In this document: positions 40,145-49,362 of the stretch, in pieces | Layout of the letters: each line of letters begins with the position of its first letter | How positions within the stretch are numbered: the first letter of the stretch is position 1 | Source: Eremothecium cymbalariae DBVPG#7215 | Lineage: Eukaryota; Ascomycota; Saccharomycetes; Saccharomycetales; Saccharomycetaceae | Assembly: GCF_000235365.1 (NCBI RefSeq) | Contig: NC_016452.1 | Coordinates: forward strand, 62,001 to 126,000 | Length of the DNA stretch: 64,000 nt | Direction of reading: 5' to 3' | Program-made: the position numbers and the translations under genes | Notes under the pieces: generated by a model | Told to the model about the DNA's origin: nothing | The model's input: only the letters and a program-made list of their open reading frames with translations | Databases searched by the model: none

Positions 40145-41875
40145 ATGGCTATTAGAACAGCTCCGCATAATGGGAACGCTTCCAAGGAGATGTATCAAAA
40201 ACCAAATTCGTCCTCTTCGTCGATCGTTGGGTCATTTATCAAATCATGGAAGTCGCCGTCGTCTTCAAAGTCGTATCATACATCTAGTAGTTGTTTAGAG
40301 CAAGGGCAGGAAACAGATGGCAATGTTTCAGCGATTCAAAAGTCGCAGTCGGTGCAAAGATCGTTGTCGAGTCATAGTGTTAACCACCACCACCATATTC
40401 ATTTGAGTCCTTTGCGGAGTAATACTACGGGAGGGTCTAACCATACGAATAGCAAGAAGGAGAAATATTTTGCTGATTTGGACGAGGATTGGAGTGCTGT
40501 AATTGACGATTATAACACTCCAATCCCGATGATGGCGAACGGGGGCATAGAGACAATGATCCGACCTTTGTTTTCTAAAAAACGGTCGCCTGATAAGGGG
40601 GTGAGTTTGAGTTCAACGAACATGCATGGGAATAATTGTGTGAGACCTCCTCAGATGTCCCGTTCAAACAGCAACCCAGTGAGTACAGAATTGAAGTCGC
40701 AGTTGGAGCAGGAACGTGCGCGCGATGTCCAGGAGTTGAATGCTGTTATGTATCGGCTTGCCAAGTTTGATGCTATTTTGCAGCCGTCAAGAAATTATCC
40801 TCAGGTCATAAAGTTGAATGATCTACGGAAATTGAGTTGGAATGGTGTGCCTATGGACCATAGACCGCGGGTGTGGAAGCTGTTGATCGGTTACCTACCC
40901 GCAAATCTAAAGAGACAACAAAGCACTTTACATAGGAAGCGTCAAGAATATCGTGATGGCATTCAACGCGTATATTCAGATTTACATTTACGAGATGAAC
41001 CGACTTGGCATCAAATTGAGATAGATATCCCAAGGACTAACCCACATATTCCATTGTATCAGTTTAAAATAGTCCAAGAAAGTCTACAAAAGGTACTTTA
41101 TCTATGGGCTATAAGACATCCAGCTAGCGGCTACGTCCAAGGTATTAATGACCTAGTCACACCATTCTATCAAGTTTTCTTGTCCGAATATCTATCTCCC
41201 TCGCAGAAGGACAAAGTTGACACACTTGACCCTGCAACGTACTTAACCCCCCAGCAAATTCAAGACGTTGAGGCCGATTCTTTCTGGTGTTTGACGAAAT
41301 TAGTAGAACAAATCACAGATTATTACATACATGGGCAGCCAGGTATCCTAAACCAAGTCAAGCATTTGGGTCAATTAGTCAAGCGAATCGATGGTGACTT
41401 GTACAAACATTTTCAATCAGAAGGTGTTGAATTCATACAGTTCGCTGTAAGATGGATGAATTGTCTACTCATGAGGGAATTCCAAATGAATATGGTTATC
41501 AGGATGTGGGACACATATCTATCAGAGACATCACTGGAAACATCATCGGACACTGGACCCATTCAAACCACCCCCGCAATAACTTCACCCCCCTCCACTA
41601 TGTCATCCTTAGTAACGTCTTCATCTTCTACTGTTGGCAACTCTCCAAACGAGCGGCCAAGGCAACCATCATTGAGTGAGTTTCACGTCTTCGTTTGTGC
41701 TGCCTTCTTGGTAAAATGGAGTGATCGACTTATAACTATGGATTTTCAAGCCATCATCACCTTCCTACAAAACCCACCTACTAAGCAGTGGAAGGAATCT
41801 GAAGTTGAAATGTTATTGAGCGAAGCTTACATTTGGCAGTCCTTATATAAAGACGCCATATCTCACTGGCGTTGA
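40145..41875 (+). CDS. GYP1: Rab GTPase-activating protein Gyp1 (TBC domain)
   Basis: Protein of 576 residues from the ATG at 40145 (S. cerevisiae Gyp1 is 637). The first 200 residues are Ser-rich and low complexity, with a short His run. The TBC domain starts near 230 (LRKLSWNGVPMDHRPRVWKL). The catalytic Arg finger is Arg297 in IDIPRTNPH and the Gln finger is Gln332 in GYVQGIND. A Ser/Thr/Pro-rich insert interrupts the domain near 460-510 (TTPAITSPPSTMSS). Gyp1 is the cis-Golgi GAP for Ypt1. Synteny: YOR070C. Confidence 0.95.
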   Translation: MAIRTAPHNGNASKEMYQKPNSSSSSIVGSFIKSWKSPSSSKSYHTSSSCLEQGQETDGNVSAIQKSQSVQRSLSSHSVNHHHHIHLSPLRSNTTGGSNHTNSKKEKYFADLDEDWSAVIDDYNTPIPMMANGGIETMIRPLFSKKRSPDKGVSLSSTNMHGNNCVRPPQMSRSNSNPVSTELKSQLEQERARDVQELNAVMYRLAKFDAILQPSRNYPQVIKLNDLRKLSWNGVPMDHRPRVWKLLIGYLPANLKRQQSTLHRKRQEYRDGIQRVYSDLHLRDEPTWHQIEIDIPRTNPHIPLYQFKIVQESLQKVLYLWAIRHPASGYVQGINDLVTPFYQVFLSEYLSPSQKDKVDTLDPATYLTPQQIQDVEADSFWCLTKLVEQITDYYIHGQPGILNQVKHLGQLVKRIDGDLYKHFQSEGVEFIQFAVRWMNCLLMREFQMNMVIRMWDTYLSETSLETSSDTGPIQTTPAITSPPSTMSSLVTSSSSTVGNSPNERPRQPSLSEFHVFVCAAFLVKWSDRLITMDFQAIITFLQNPPTKQWKESEVEMLLSEAYIWQSLYKDAISHWR

Positions 41876-42242
41876 CCTAAAAACAGTGTTCTGCCGTGCA
41901 ATAACTAATTAATTGTGCATACTTGTGCTGTATCATTACTTATATTCGGACACCACCGCACATGTCACCTTGTCCGGAAATTTTTTTGCAATTTTTGTTA
42001 AAATTATGGAACCTTAATGTAAGCAGTGACAGTATGCCTATTAAACCTACGCTAATTCTCACTTGTGAATGAAAAAAGGGGGGCCTTTAAAGTGGGATTA
42101 GATCATAATTAACGCTTCACGTACATCAGGAACATTGTCTTTAATTTCTGTTCACCGCCTGTTGAAAGGGAAGTCCGCCACTAGGAACTTGCATATATCT
42201 ACTTTGCATCTGTATAAGGCTCGCCAACTGAAACTTCAGACT
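41876..42242. promoter_or_regulatory. GYP1-TRZ1 spacer with an in-frame TRZ1 leader
   Basis: 367 bases between tandem genes. From 42102 to 42242 the TRZ1 frame is open without any ATG. The implied residues are rich in Ser, Leu, Arg, Lys and His with no Asp or Glu, which resembles a mitochondrial presequence (see findings). Confidence 0.5.
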
Positions 42243-44717
42243 ATGTTTCGATTCATCCCAGTCACCCACTCAACAGCTGATACTAAACACCCATTAGTTA
42301 TACTTCTAGCAGAGCATGGAGATCGTTATTTTTTTGGCAAGGTCGCTGAAGGTGCACAGCGGGCGTGTGTCGAGTCCAAGACTAAGCTATCGAAGTTGAA
42401 CACTATCTTTTTAACTGGTGAATTGGATTGGTCTAGCATAGGTGGATTACCGGGTATGATTTTAACTATATCAGATCAAGGAAAGAAGGACTTAGAGCTT
42501 GTGTACGGATCACATTTACTAAGCTATGCAGTTAGTACTTGGAGATATTTTGTATTCAGGTTTGGTATGAATTTGAGCGTCACGAGCCTTGATAATAATG
42601 TGGTTTTCAAGGACGAAAACATAACCGTCAAAGCCATCAATATTGGTAAACCAGATACCAAAAAGACTCTTCCATTTAGTGATGCCATGCTTTCAGACTT
42701 GAGGAGTTTAGTATCCAAGATGTTCCCATTAGATTCCCAAAATACTAATGGCGATCCACCTACTGGTAGTAGTTTAGATATTAACCTACCAGTAGAATTG
42801 ATTTCCCAGATTTCTACCTCCTACGAGATTACATTTAATCCGGTAAGAGGTAGATTCAATTTGGATTCTGCAATTAAATTGGGAATTCCCAAAGGCCCTA
42901 TGTTTTCTATCTTGGCTGGGGGCAAACCTGTTACATTACCAGACGGAACTGTAATATCACCAGATCAGGTTCTATCAGAACAGAGGAAATTTCCGAAAGT
43001 TTTAATTTTGGATATTCCAAACGATAGTTATTTGAAACCCTTTTTTGAGAGATTCAAGGATTATGATACCAAAACCCTAGGTTCAGTTTACTATTTCTTA
43101 GGTAATAATATAACCTTAAATTCAACTTTAATCAAATTCATGGAGATTTTTAACGATGACCATGTACATCATTTTGTCTCTCACGAGAAAGTGTCTCCAA
43201 ATTCTATTTCATTCTGGAGCTCTACTGTGACAATGTTAAAACTGAAGGCTCTACAGCAGGGAAATTATAATATTCCTTCGACTGATGGCGAGCTTTCAAA
43301 GGGTTTTTATGACTGCTTTAATTTGCCTCTACCAAACCATAGACAGGTTCAGGAAAGCTCTAATACAGCACTAAATTCTAAACTTGACAACAAACGAGTA
43401 CATGTTTACAAAAAAGAGGATACACTTACTATCGAGCCATATACACCCTCGAAGGAGTCAATTAAGCAACGCGTTGAAAGTACTGCAGATGTTTATGCAT
43501 CGTGGGAACAGGCTTTTAAAAAAAGAATCAAACCATTAAATATAGCTGGAGTTAATTTGAAAAGCCTAATTACTGATCAAATAAATGTCGATAATTTTAA
43601 CACTGAAGGAAAGAGAAATCAAGTTGAAATCGTTACTTTAGGTACAGGAAGCGCTCTTCCATCGAAATACAGGAATGTTATTTCTACTGTTATCAAGGTG
43701 CCCTACAGAGCAAACGGTAGATTCCATAATCGGATTATAATATTGGATGCTGGAGAAAACACGTTGGGATCTATTCACCGTTTGATTAACAAAGCTAAAA
43801 TACCAGAATTCTTCCATAATTTAAAAATGATATACTTAAGCCATTTACATGCAGACCACCATTTGGGTATTGTGTCTCTGATAAACGAATGGTATGCATT
43901 TAACAAAGGTATTCCAAATTCAAAGTTATATTTGGTTTCACCATGGAAGTATGAGACATTTATTACGGAGTGGTTCACACTGGAAAACAAAGAAATCTTG
44001 GAACGAATTAGATATATCGGTTGTCAAAACTTCCTTAATAGCTCCATGAATAGAGATGATAATGCATCCACCAATAGCACTTCAAATTCACCTTCTGAAA
44101 CGAAGAATCAAGTCTGTGCTAATGATGAACAAGCTATGGTTAGCTCAGGGAATTTTGAGAAAAGGCGGCGTTTGGATGATTTTACTCCACAGGAATCTGA
44201 ATCGGCAATTATTCAGCAGATGAAACAGGAGTTGTGCATTATGTCTTTTCGAACATGCAAAGCAATACATTGTGAATGGTCTTATTCCAATTCAATCACA
44301 TTCTATATGCAATCAGATTCCAGGAAGTTATTCAAAGTTTCTTATTCAGGCGATACCAGACCAAACGTTTATAAATTTGCCAATGGAATTGGTAAAAATT
44401 CCGATCTGTTAATTCACGAAGCAACTCTTGATAATGAGTTGGTAGCAGATGCAAAGAAGAAAAGACACAGTACCATTAACGAAGCGATACTCGTTTCAAA
44501 TGCAATGAACGCCAAAAAGGTGCTATTAACTCATTTTTCTCAAAGATATCCCAAGGCACCTCAAATGTCGGGTAGCATGAAAGTTGCAGCTGAAGCAATC
44601 TGTTATGCATTCGACGGTATGATTGTTAGTTATGACAAGTTAGGCGAACAATATTCTAATGTTAGAATGTTGAAACATATTTTTTCTGAGGAGGAAAAAC
44701 TTGAATCTGAAGGATAA
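42243..44717 (+). CDS. TRZ1: tRNase Z long form Trz1 (tRNA 3' processing)
   Basis: Protein of 824 residues from the ATG at 42243 (MFRFIPVTHSTADTKHP; S. cerevisiae MFTFIPITHPTSDTKHP, 838 residues). The amino half is the inactive metallo-beta-lactamase-like domain with the exosite arm. The carboxy half is catalytic, with GTGSALPSKYRN, the zinc motif HLHADHH (His534, His536, Asp538, His539) and later SYSGDTRP and LTHFSQRYP. The enzyme cuts tRNA 3' trailers in nucleus and mitochondria. An acidic-free in-frame leader upstream could give a mitochondrial form from a non-AUG codon. Synteny: YKR079C. Confidence 0.96.
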   Translation: MFRFIPVTHSTADTKHPLVILLAEHGDRYFFGKVAEGAQRACVESKTKLSKLNTIFLTGELDWSSIGGLPGMILTISDQGKKDLELVYGSHLLSYAVSTWRYFVFRFGMNLSVTSLDNNVVFKDENITVKAINIGKPDTKKTLPFSDAMLSDLRSLVSKMFPLDSQNTNGDPPTGSSLDINLPVELISQISTSYEITFNPVRGRFNLDSAIKLGIPKGPMFSILAGGKPVTLPDGTVISPDQVLSEQRKFPKVLILDIPNDSYLKPFFERFKDYDTKTLGSVYYFLGNNITLNSTLIKFMEIFNDDHVHHFVSHEKVSPNSISFWSSTVTMLKLKALQQGNYNIPSTDGELSKGFYDCFNLPLPNHRQVQESSNTALNSKLDNKRVHVYKKEDTLTIEPYTPSKESIKQRVESTADVYASWEQAFKKRIKPLNIAGVNLKSLITDQINVDNFNTEGKRNQVEIVTLGTGSALPSKYRNVISTVIKVPYRANGRFHNRIIILDAGENTLGSIHRLINKAKIPEFFHNLKMIYLSHLHADHHLGIVSLINEWYAFNKGIPNSKLYLVSPWKYETFITEWFTLENKEILERIRYIGCQNFLNSSMNRDDNASTNSTSNSPSETKNQVCANDEQAMVSSGNFEKRRRLDDFTPQESESAIIQQMKQELCIMSFRTCKAIHCEWSYSNSITFYMQSDSRKLFKVSYSGDTRPNVYKFANGIGKNSDLLIHEATLDNELVADAKKKRHSTINEAILVSNAMNAKKVLLTHFSQRYPKAPQMSGSMKVAAEAICYAFDGMIVSYDKLGEQYSNVRMLKHIFSEEEKLESEG

Positions 44718-44832
44718 TTGATACTCAATAAGGATTTTTTAGTAACAATCTATGGGCTGTCAAAACAGCATGGTTTTTATTATTGAATTCTGATACCTAG
44801 AACTACGTAGGGCTGCTTATATACTTATTTAT

Positions 44833-46827
44833 CTACAAATTATTTTGATAGAATGTTTCCCAGAGTTCAATGCATTCCTTTTGTGTTTCAATTGCAGATT
44901 CCAAATATATTTCCATATTATTTCTAAAATCTGCAATCTTAGCGTCATAATAGTTTGTCAATTCATCTCTCATAACTTCGGCAATTTGGTCCCAGTGTTC
45001 TTTTATCACCTGTTGTCTCCTTTGCAAAGCAAACAATTCCTGTTTTGTGGCCTCAATTTTATCAGGTGGACTCTTCATATTATTGGTGAGTTTCTGCAAC
45101 TGGGCTTGCTTCTTAACCCTGTCAGACTCGACAAGAACAAGATAGTATCCTAGTTTTGAACGTTGGTTAAATATCGCCTTAATACTTCCTAATGATCTCA
45201 GGTACTCATCAATTGTGATACCTAGTGTCAGGGAATCCTGTAAAGAGGTTCTCTGTACTGATTCCATAATTCTCCGATGTACTTCTGAAAAATTAGATAA
45301 TAAATCTGAGATTTTCTTTGAGGCTTCCAAATCTACGAGAGCTTTGAGAGTTGCAGCAAACTCCTTGATTACAGACACCAGTTCATTCTTTTGGGAGTCA
45401 ACCAGTTCTAAAGATTTGTACATCTGTTTTAATTGTTCTTCCAATATATCGGCTTGTTGTCTTCTCTCCACGAAATAAGAATCTGGTTCAGTGTATCTAG
45501 GTGGTGAACTGAATGAGATGCGCATAAAAGTTGAATTGGAATCACTATCCAAACCGCCATTCTTGATAACAGTCTCTGCGTCCTCCGGCCCCAATAATTT
45601 AAGTTCGCTTATGTGAATCTCCGAGAGATCACTACTGTCATTAACCGCTCTTGAACCTGTAAGGTGTTCCCTGACCTTAGAATCTTGAGAGAAATTTGAG
45701 CTAGTTAAAAACATTATGAAATCTTCATCTTTTTGGAAAATGGTATTCTGCCCAATTTTTTTTAGCATTCGCTCCATTTGAAATCGCCTATTTTCGATAA
45801 AGTCCTGTTTGAACCTACCAACAGTTTGCTTATCAGGAGGTGGGGGGATAATTCTGCCCCAATGATTACTCTGTAACTGACGGTATAACCACCTAAAGTC
45901 TCTGTAGCGTCTCTTGACAGTGACCTCGCTAGGCTCTAGAGAACTGGACTTCGTATGGACCGTATATTCAACATGAGAGAACGTAAGATCAGCCACTTTA
46001 ATTGGATCTACAACCTCGATCTCAAATACATTACTAGATGCTTCCTGCTGGTCCTTCTGTTGCGATAGCGATTGCAGCTTCCGGTGAAGCTGCCTTGGAG
46101 GATCAGCCACGAGCTGCAACTGCTGTGTTAACCTTGGTTTACTTTGTGAAGCTTCGAATAACGGAGCCTCCATTTGTTGCAATAGGTTCAACTTCGAATC
46201 AAACACCGATTCCTCTAGCGGTTCGTCAACAAACTCTTGCTCTGCTGACTGCTGCGACAGGTCTCCCAATGGATCCACGATCAGATCATTCTCCTGTTCC
46301 TCAGTTAGTGGCGTCCGACGTAACATTTTAGTGCTAAATAACCTCTGCACTTTACCATGCTTTTTTGTAGGCGTCGTGGTTCCCCTTAAAGCATTAGCTG
46401 AATTTTTTGAGTCAAATTCCTCAACAGCAATTGGCGAGTTACCAAACCCCATAAATAACGGATCACCCTTAGTAGGAGACCTCACCGAATTCGCTGCCAC
46501 CAACCCCTGCAAGGGATCCTTCTCTGGTGCAAGCGACGAAAGCAACTGCTGCGAATGCAGAATCTCCCCCTCCACCGGGGGTCGCAAATCATCATCTCTA
46601 TCCCCCCCAGTATCTGCAACCCCCACACGCAGCCCCTTAGTCAATTCCGCCTGGATATTTGGCGTGGTAGCACTCCCCCAAGCATTGTGCTCGAGCGGAT
46701 CCTCCTGATCCTCGTTATTTAAGATATCACGACCAAGTGTCTCAAAAGTCCTACTCAAACCGTCTACCGTCCCTTCCTCAGAGCTACTACCCCATACCGG
46801 TGGTTCTAACCAGTTATTACTCTCCAT
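44833..46827 (-). CDS. VPS5: Retromer sorting nexin Vps5
   Basis: Protein of 664 residues (S. cerevisiae Vps5 is 675). A disordered acidic/Gln-rich N-terminus of about 265 residues is followed by a PX domain at about 270-385, with the lipid-binding RRYRDFRWLYRQL and IIPPPPDKQ. A BAR domain fills the last 220 residues. Vps5 with Vps17 forms the membrane-bending part of retromer for endosome-to-Golgi return of Vps10. It is the single counterpart of VPS5 (YOR069W) and YKR078W. No VAM10-like overlapping gene can be supported. Confidence 0.95.
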   Translation of the reverse strand: MESNNWLEPPVWGSSSEEGTVDGLSRTFETLGRDILNNEDQEDPLEHNAWGSATTPNIQAELTKGLRVGVADTGGDRDDDLRPPVEGEILHSQQLLSSLAPEKDPLQGLVAANSVRSPTKGDPLFMGFGNSPIAVEEFDSKNSANALRGTTTPTKKHGKVQRLFSTKMLRRTPLTEEQENDLIVDPLGDLSQQSAEQEFVDEPLEESVFDSKLNLLQQMEAPLFEASQSKPRLTQQLQLVADPPRQLHRKLQSLSQQKDQQEASSNVFEIEVVDPIKVADLTFSHVEYTVHTKSSSLEPSEVTVKRRYRDFRWLYRQLQSNHWGRIIPPPPDKQTVGRFKQDFIENRRFQMERMLKKIGQNTIFQKDEDFIMFLTSSNFSQDSKVREHLTGSRAVNDSSDLSEIHISELKLLGPEDAETVIKNGGLDSDSNSTFMRISFSSPPRYTEPDSYFVERRQQADILEEQLKQMYKSLELVDSQKNELVSVIKEFAATLKALVDLEASKKISDLLSNFSEVHRRIMESVQRTSLQDSLTLGITIDEYLRSLGSIKAIFNQRSKLGYYLVLVESDRVKKQAQLQKLTNNMKSPPDKIEATKQELFALQRRQQVIKEHWDQIAEVMRDELTNYYDAKIADFRNNMEIYLESAIETQKECIELWETFYQNNL

Positions 46828-47309
46828 TTGAACTTCTAACCTGTAAAATATCTACCAATCACTGTATAACCTCACACAAATCCGCACGAATAACCCAACG
46901 TAACCGCTCTTGCTGTCCAGGGGTACTTTCCTGTTGGTAAACTGAACAAGCTTTAAGAAGGCGAAATAAACCAAATCTTTTTCTACGTCGAAAACCGCCA
47001 ACTTAATCCTCAAGGATTGATCGAATTAGAGCCTGAAACTTGCCTAGAGCTCTTGTAATTGTGGCAAAACGATATATGGTTGGTGTTAAATATATATGGA
47101 TCAGGGTGGCCCAAGACAGCAGGAGCGAAGGGGCCCGTACTGTGTATTACGTGTGTAGATCGCTAAGCGATGCGTCGTTTTGGAAAGCAAACGTAATCTA
47201 GAAATAAAGGAATATGAATACTGGAGGATGATTTTTTAAAGATATTTTATTTAGCAAGCTGTAGATTCAGAAAAGAGACAGGACAATTATTGCGAAGTTA
47301 GAAGCAGTG
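46828..47309. promoter_or_regulatory. Divergent promoter VPS5 / ALG8
   Basis: 482 bases. A TATA-like TATATATGG lies near 47090-47098. No other motif or gene stood out. Confidence 0.35.
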
Positions 47310-49124
47310 ATGTCTGTGCGGAGGACAGTCAAGAAGGTGAATTCAGATTCAGAGGGTGATGCTAAGAAGAAGAAAAGGGTAGTGCGGAATCACGGTTCGG
47401 AGGAGGATAGTGGTAAGCGTGAGATGCAAAAATCGGCAGAAGCAGAAAAACAAGATGCAGATTGGGGTGGGGGTAAGCGAGTGAGTGGGTCGGAGGAGAA
47501 GCAAGGATGCAGGTTTTCGCTGTGGAACTTTTGGGTGTCGAGCACTGTGTTGAAGTTGTTGTTGATGCCGGATTATTTCAGCACAGATCTAGAGGTGCAT
47601 AGGAATTGGTTGGCGTTGACGAATAAGCTGCCCTTGCTGGACTGGTACAGGGAGGCGACAAGCCAGTGGACGCTTGATTATCCTCCCTTTTTCGCCTACT
47701 TCGAATGGGTGCTGTCGCAGTTTGTTCCTGCTGTAGTAAGAGATGATGGCTGCTTGGATATCGTTAAGGAGGGCAAGTTTGGATGGCCCACGGTGGTATT
47801 TCTACGATTGACGGTAATTGGGACGGAGATCTTACTGTTTGTTGTGTTGCAGGTGTTTATCAACACCAGTGATGAGTCCGAGCGGACTGTGAACTTCATT
47901 ATAGCCAGCAGTATTGCGCTATCCCCGGGGTTTCTTATTGTTGACCACATGCACTTCCAATACAATGGATTTCTGTTTGCAATTCTTATTGCTTCGATAG
48001 TGGCTGCCAAAAAGGAGCGGTACTTGTTATGCGGTGCTTTCTTTACTACTGTGCTTTGTTTTAAGCACATCTTCTTGTATTTGGCTCCAGCCTACTTCAC
48101 TTTCTTGTTGCGGGCATACGTCCTGAACTTCTCGAACTTTAGTTTCCGAACTTACAGAGATCTTATTTTTGTGGTTAGGTGGTTTAACTTATTGAAGCTT
48201 GGTGTTATCATTGTGTCTATACTTGCAGTTTGTTTTGTTCCTTTTATTCCTGTGTTGCCTCAGCTGATCTCTCGTCTATTCCCATTTTCCAGAGGACTGA
48301 CCCATGCTTATTGGGCTCCAAACTTTTGGGCAGTTTATGCATTTATGGATAGGATATTGACTTTTATAATGCTGAAAATGCCATATGTCCACAAATGTGC
48401 GACTAAAATCGTGTTGCCGCCTTTGATTCCAAACTCAATTGAAGAAATAAAGAATCGAATTGGAGCTTCAAATTATGGTACACGGGGTCTTGTTCAAGAC
48501 ATACTATTTATAATTTTACCGCAGGTTCAACCAAGACTCACGTTTGCATTGACACTCTTCTACCAAATACTAGCTATCATTCCGGTGCTTTTCAACCCTT
48601 CCTTTAAGAGATTCATTGGATGTTTGACGTTATGCGGGTTTTCCTCATTTCTATTCGGCTGGCATGTCCACGAGAAGGCAATTATGTTAGTTATAGTGCC
48701 ATTTTCATTTTTAGTTTCTATGGACAGGAGGCTTTTAACGCCATTCATGCTATTAACTGCATCTGGATATGTGTCTTTATTTCCATTACTATACCAATCG
48801 AGCGAGTTCTTGATTAAAGTTCTATACACTTGGATCTGGTGTATAATATACTTCAGTGCTCTAAAAAAGACAGTAAAAGTGTCCACCAGTATTCAAAGAC
48901 GTGTATTTTTTTTTGATAGATTAGCTGTATGCTATTGTCTTTTGTTGGTGCCTATGGTTTTGGCTGTTGAGTCGCTAGGTGTGATGAAGTTCAAGTATGT
49001 GATATTACAGAAGTACGAATTTCTGGGATTGATGTGTTACAGCATTTTCTGCTCTATTGGTGTAATTAGTTCGTGGATTGGGTTATCATGGTTATTCAAT
49101 TTTGACGAACCGCTGTGGGTTTGA
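47310..49124 (+). CDS. ALG8: ER alpha-1,3-glucosyltransferase Alg8
   Basis: Protein of 604 residues from the ATG at 47310 (S. cerevisiae Alg8 is 577). A basic/acidic cytosolic N-terminus of about 65 residues is longer than usual. The ALG6/ALG8 signatures follow: TDLEVHRNWLALTNKLPL, the WTLDYPPFFAYFEW block, VDHMHFQYNGFLF and the late WHVHEKAI. About ten hydrophobic segments run to the C-terminus. Alg8 adds the second glucose to the lipid-linked oligosaccharide, from dolichyl-phosphate glucose. Synteny: YOR067C. Confidence 0.95.
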   Translation: MSVRRTVKKVNSDSEGDAKKKKRVVRNHGSEEDSGKREMQKSAEAEKQDADWGGGKRVSGSEEKQGCRFSLWNFWVSSTVLKLLLMPDYFSTDLEVHRNWLALTNKLPLLDWYREATSQWTLDYPPFFAYFEWVLSQFVPAVVRDDGCLDIVKEGKFGWPTVVFLRLTVIGTEILLFVVLQVFINTSDESERTVNFIIASSIALSPGFLIVDHMHFQYNGFLFAILIASIVAAKKERYLLCGAFFTTVLCFKHIFLYLAPAYFTFLLRAYVLNFSNFSFRTYRDLIFVVRWFNLLKLGVIIVSILAVCFVPFIPVLPQLISRLFPFSRGLTHAYWAPNFWAVYAFMDRILTFIMLKMPYVHKCATKIVLPPLIPNSIEEIKNRIGASNYGTRGLVQDILFIILPQVQPRLTFALTLFYQILAIIPVLFNPSFKRFIGCLTLCGFSSFLFGWHVHEKAIMLVIVPFSFLVSMDRRLLTPFMLLTASGYVSLFPLLYQSSEFLIKVLYTWIWCIIYFSALKKTVKVSTSIQRRVFFFDRLAVCYCLLLVPMVLAVESLGVMKFKYVILQKYEFLGLMCYSIFCSIGVISSWIGLSWLFNFDEPLWV

Positions 49125-49362
49125 GTACAAGCTTTGCAGTGTGTTTCTCTTTTGGTTTCAGATTATTTGAGAACCTTTGAACGGTAAATAATAAATCAAA
49201 ATCGTAAGTAGAATGTGATCTTAATACACTAAAAATGTAGCATTGATGTAAAAAGCGTCAATTTGGAAGAGACTAAACTCAGTACTTCTTAATCAATGAA
49301 AAGATAAGATTGTTGATTATATATATTCTCAGATTGTCTATTTATATAGCTACAGCGCCTGA

